Below, piece after piece: positions 5,556 through 7,153 of a DNA stretch of 7,153 bases. Origin of the DNA: Methanobacteriaceae archaeon (GTDB lineage: Archaea; Methanobacteriota; Methanobacteria; Methanobacteriales; Methanobacteriaceae); assembly GCA_017883605.1 (NCBI GenBank), contig JADGNH010000102.1, forward strand, positions 1 through 7,153. Direction: 5' to 3'. The notes beneath the pieces were generated by a model. It ran no database searches. It worked only from the letters and a program-made list of their open reading frames with translations, and was not told the origin of the DNA. The first letter of the stretch is position 1. Every line of letters begins with the position of its first letter. A program made the position numbers and the translations under genes.

Positions 5556-5903
5556 ATGATTGACAGAATTCTTAAAGATTTGGGCCGGATTAACGGTGTA
5601 AACGGATCTATGGTTGTTGGAAAAGATGGATTAGTGATAGAAAGCGAAGTATCCTCAGACGTAGATTCTGAACTGGTAGCTGCCATGTCCTCGGCGGTTT
5701 TTGGTACAGCAGAAAGGTCTGCAGAGGAAATGAAACAGGAAACACTGCAACAAGTCATGATCGAAGGAGAAAGAGGTAAAACACTCATGATTGACGCAGG
5801 AGAGGGCATCCTGGTGGTTATAACAGATGTTGGAATTAATTTGGGTCTGATAAGGATTGAAATGAGAAGAAGCGCCGGAAGGATTGTTGAACAGCTGGCA
5901 TGA
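5556..5903 (+). CDS. roadblock/LC7-domain protein, copy 2
   Basis: 115-residue single roadblock/LC7 domain, differing from copy 1 at 13 positions counted by eye. Most changes are conservative (A33S, I36V, D113E); the notable ones are H61Q, P63T and IKV to VGI at 92-94, near the last strand and helix that form dimer and partner surfaces in this family. Such near-identity with the same length suggests a recent duplication or ongoing gene conversion; the two proteins could form homo- and heterodimers. Unlike copy 1 it has its own promoter with a long leader. The last codons (GAA CAG CTG GCA TGA) are part of a sequence that is repeated twice more after the stop. The kinase gene follows after 99 bases on the same strand and may share the transcript. 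Confidence 0.92.
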   Translation: MIDRILKDLGRINGVNGSMVVGKDGLVIESEVSSDVDSELVAAMSSAVFGTAERSAEEMKQETLQQVMIEGERGKTLMIDAGEGILVVITDVGINLGLIRIEMRRSAGRIVEQLA

Positions 5904-5966
5904 GAATGAAAGAATTTATTTGAACAGCTGGCATGGAAATGAAAGAATTATTGAACAGCTGGCATG
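5887..5966 (+). repeat. three copies of the 3' end of roadblock gene 2
   Basis: TTGAACAGCTGGCATG occurs identically at 5887-5902, 5920-5935 and 5951-5966. The intervening pieces are also alike (AGAATGAAAGAATTTAT and GAAATGAAAGAATTA), so the unit is about 31-33 bases. The first copy contains the last codons and the TGA stop; the other two lie in the gap before the kinase gene. Copy 2 is in the same frame as copy 1 but stops intervene, so no extended protein results. Confidence 0.92.
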
Positions 5967-5989
5967 GGAAGTTAACCGCTAGTTAACCC
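5967..5989 (+). promoter_or_regulatory. GTTAAC hairpin before the kinase gene
   Basis: GTTAAC at 5971-5976 and 5982-5987 can pair across a 5-base loop (CGCTA), and GG/CC just outside (5967-5968 with 5988-5989) can extend the stem past an AA bulge. It ends 13 bases before the kinase ATG. No T-run follows, so it is unlikely to terminate; it might affect mRNA processing or translation of the kinase gene. Confidence 0.45.
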
Positions 5990-6002
5990 AAGAATTTCAG
6001 AG

Positions 6003-7007
<1,005 letters not shown>

Positions 7008-7037
7008 GATAATAAAGAGCTTCAAATAATAGTGATA

Positions 7038-7153
7038 ATGAATGAAAATCCAGATATACCCGGTTATAAAGAGTGGCAGAACCAAGGAATAGAGAAACTT
7101 GGAATAAAATCGGTAGAAGATATTTTAGAGCATCCACAAATTGGCTTTTTCAC
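7038..7153 (+). CDS. unrecognised protein, N-terminal fragment
   Basis: An open frame runs from ATG 7038 through 38 complete codons to the window edge (MNENPDIPGYKEWQNQGI...EDILEHPQIGFF). An in-frame GTG at 7032 is an alternative start; neither has a good ribosome binding site. The text is protein-like (balanced charge, predicted helices) and the gene starts 30 bases after the kinase stop, so it probably belongs to the same transcript. I do not recognise the family from this fragment. Confidence 0.55.
   Translation, partial: MNENPDIPGYKEWQNQGIEKLGIKSVEDILEHPQIGFF

Noticed and set aside
5887..5990. Insertion sequence or attachment site after roadblock gene 2
   Set aside because: The repeats derive from the roadblock gene's own 3' end; there is no transposase, integrase, tRNA or terminal inverted repeat.

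Overview
The window looks like chromosomal DNA of a methanogenic archaeon, most likely of the order Methanobacteriales (Methanobacterium-like). The clues are: A+T-rich intergenic DNA with archaeal TATA-type promoters, strong GGAGG-type ribosome binding sites, an archaeal-type SepF, MinD-like ATPases, a DUF2226-like protein, a DUF1611-family protein and a 2-phosphoglycerate-kinase-like P-loop kinase. The organism call is an inference from protein style; no rRNA or other marker is present.

Layout. Two gene groups diverge from about 4482-4640. On the minus strand, read right to left: a DUF1611-family protein (3381-4481); sepF (3028-3384), which overlaps it by 4 bases (ATGA) and so is translationally coupled; a 258-base gap with a tandem-repeat promoter region; a DUF2226-like protein with a PATAN-like N-terminus and a long acidic linker (1512-2768); a complete MinD-like ATPase (721-1500) whose Shine-Dalgarno overlaps the preceding stop codon; and a second MinD-like gene (1-612) that runs off the left edge. 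On the plus strand: two nearly identical roadblock/LC7 proteins (4641-4988 and 5556-5903) separated by 567 bases of A+T-rich DNA; a P-loop kinase resembling 2-phosphoglycerate kinase (6003-7007); and the first 38 codons of an unrecognised gene (from 7038).

How the parts may work together. SepF is the archaeal FtsZ membrane anchor. MinD-family ATPases position protein complexes at the membrane. Roadblock/LC7 and PATAN-like domains are regulatory modules usually linked to small GTPases and polarity systems. Having all four around one divergent promoter region, with both the MinD and roadblock genes duplicated, suggests a spatial-regulation or cell-division module. This is an inference from context; no Ras-like GTPase and no ftsZ is present in the window.

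A second theme is short tandem duplication at many scales: whole genes (minD, roadblock), the 3' end of the second roadblock gene in three copies, a 29-base promoter repeat, a 24-base in-frame repeat in the DUF1611 gene, a leader repeat next to it, and 12-, 21- and 36-base repeats in the DUF2226 linker.
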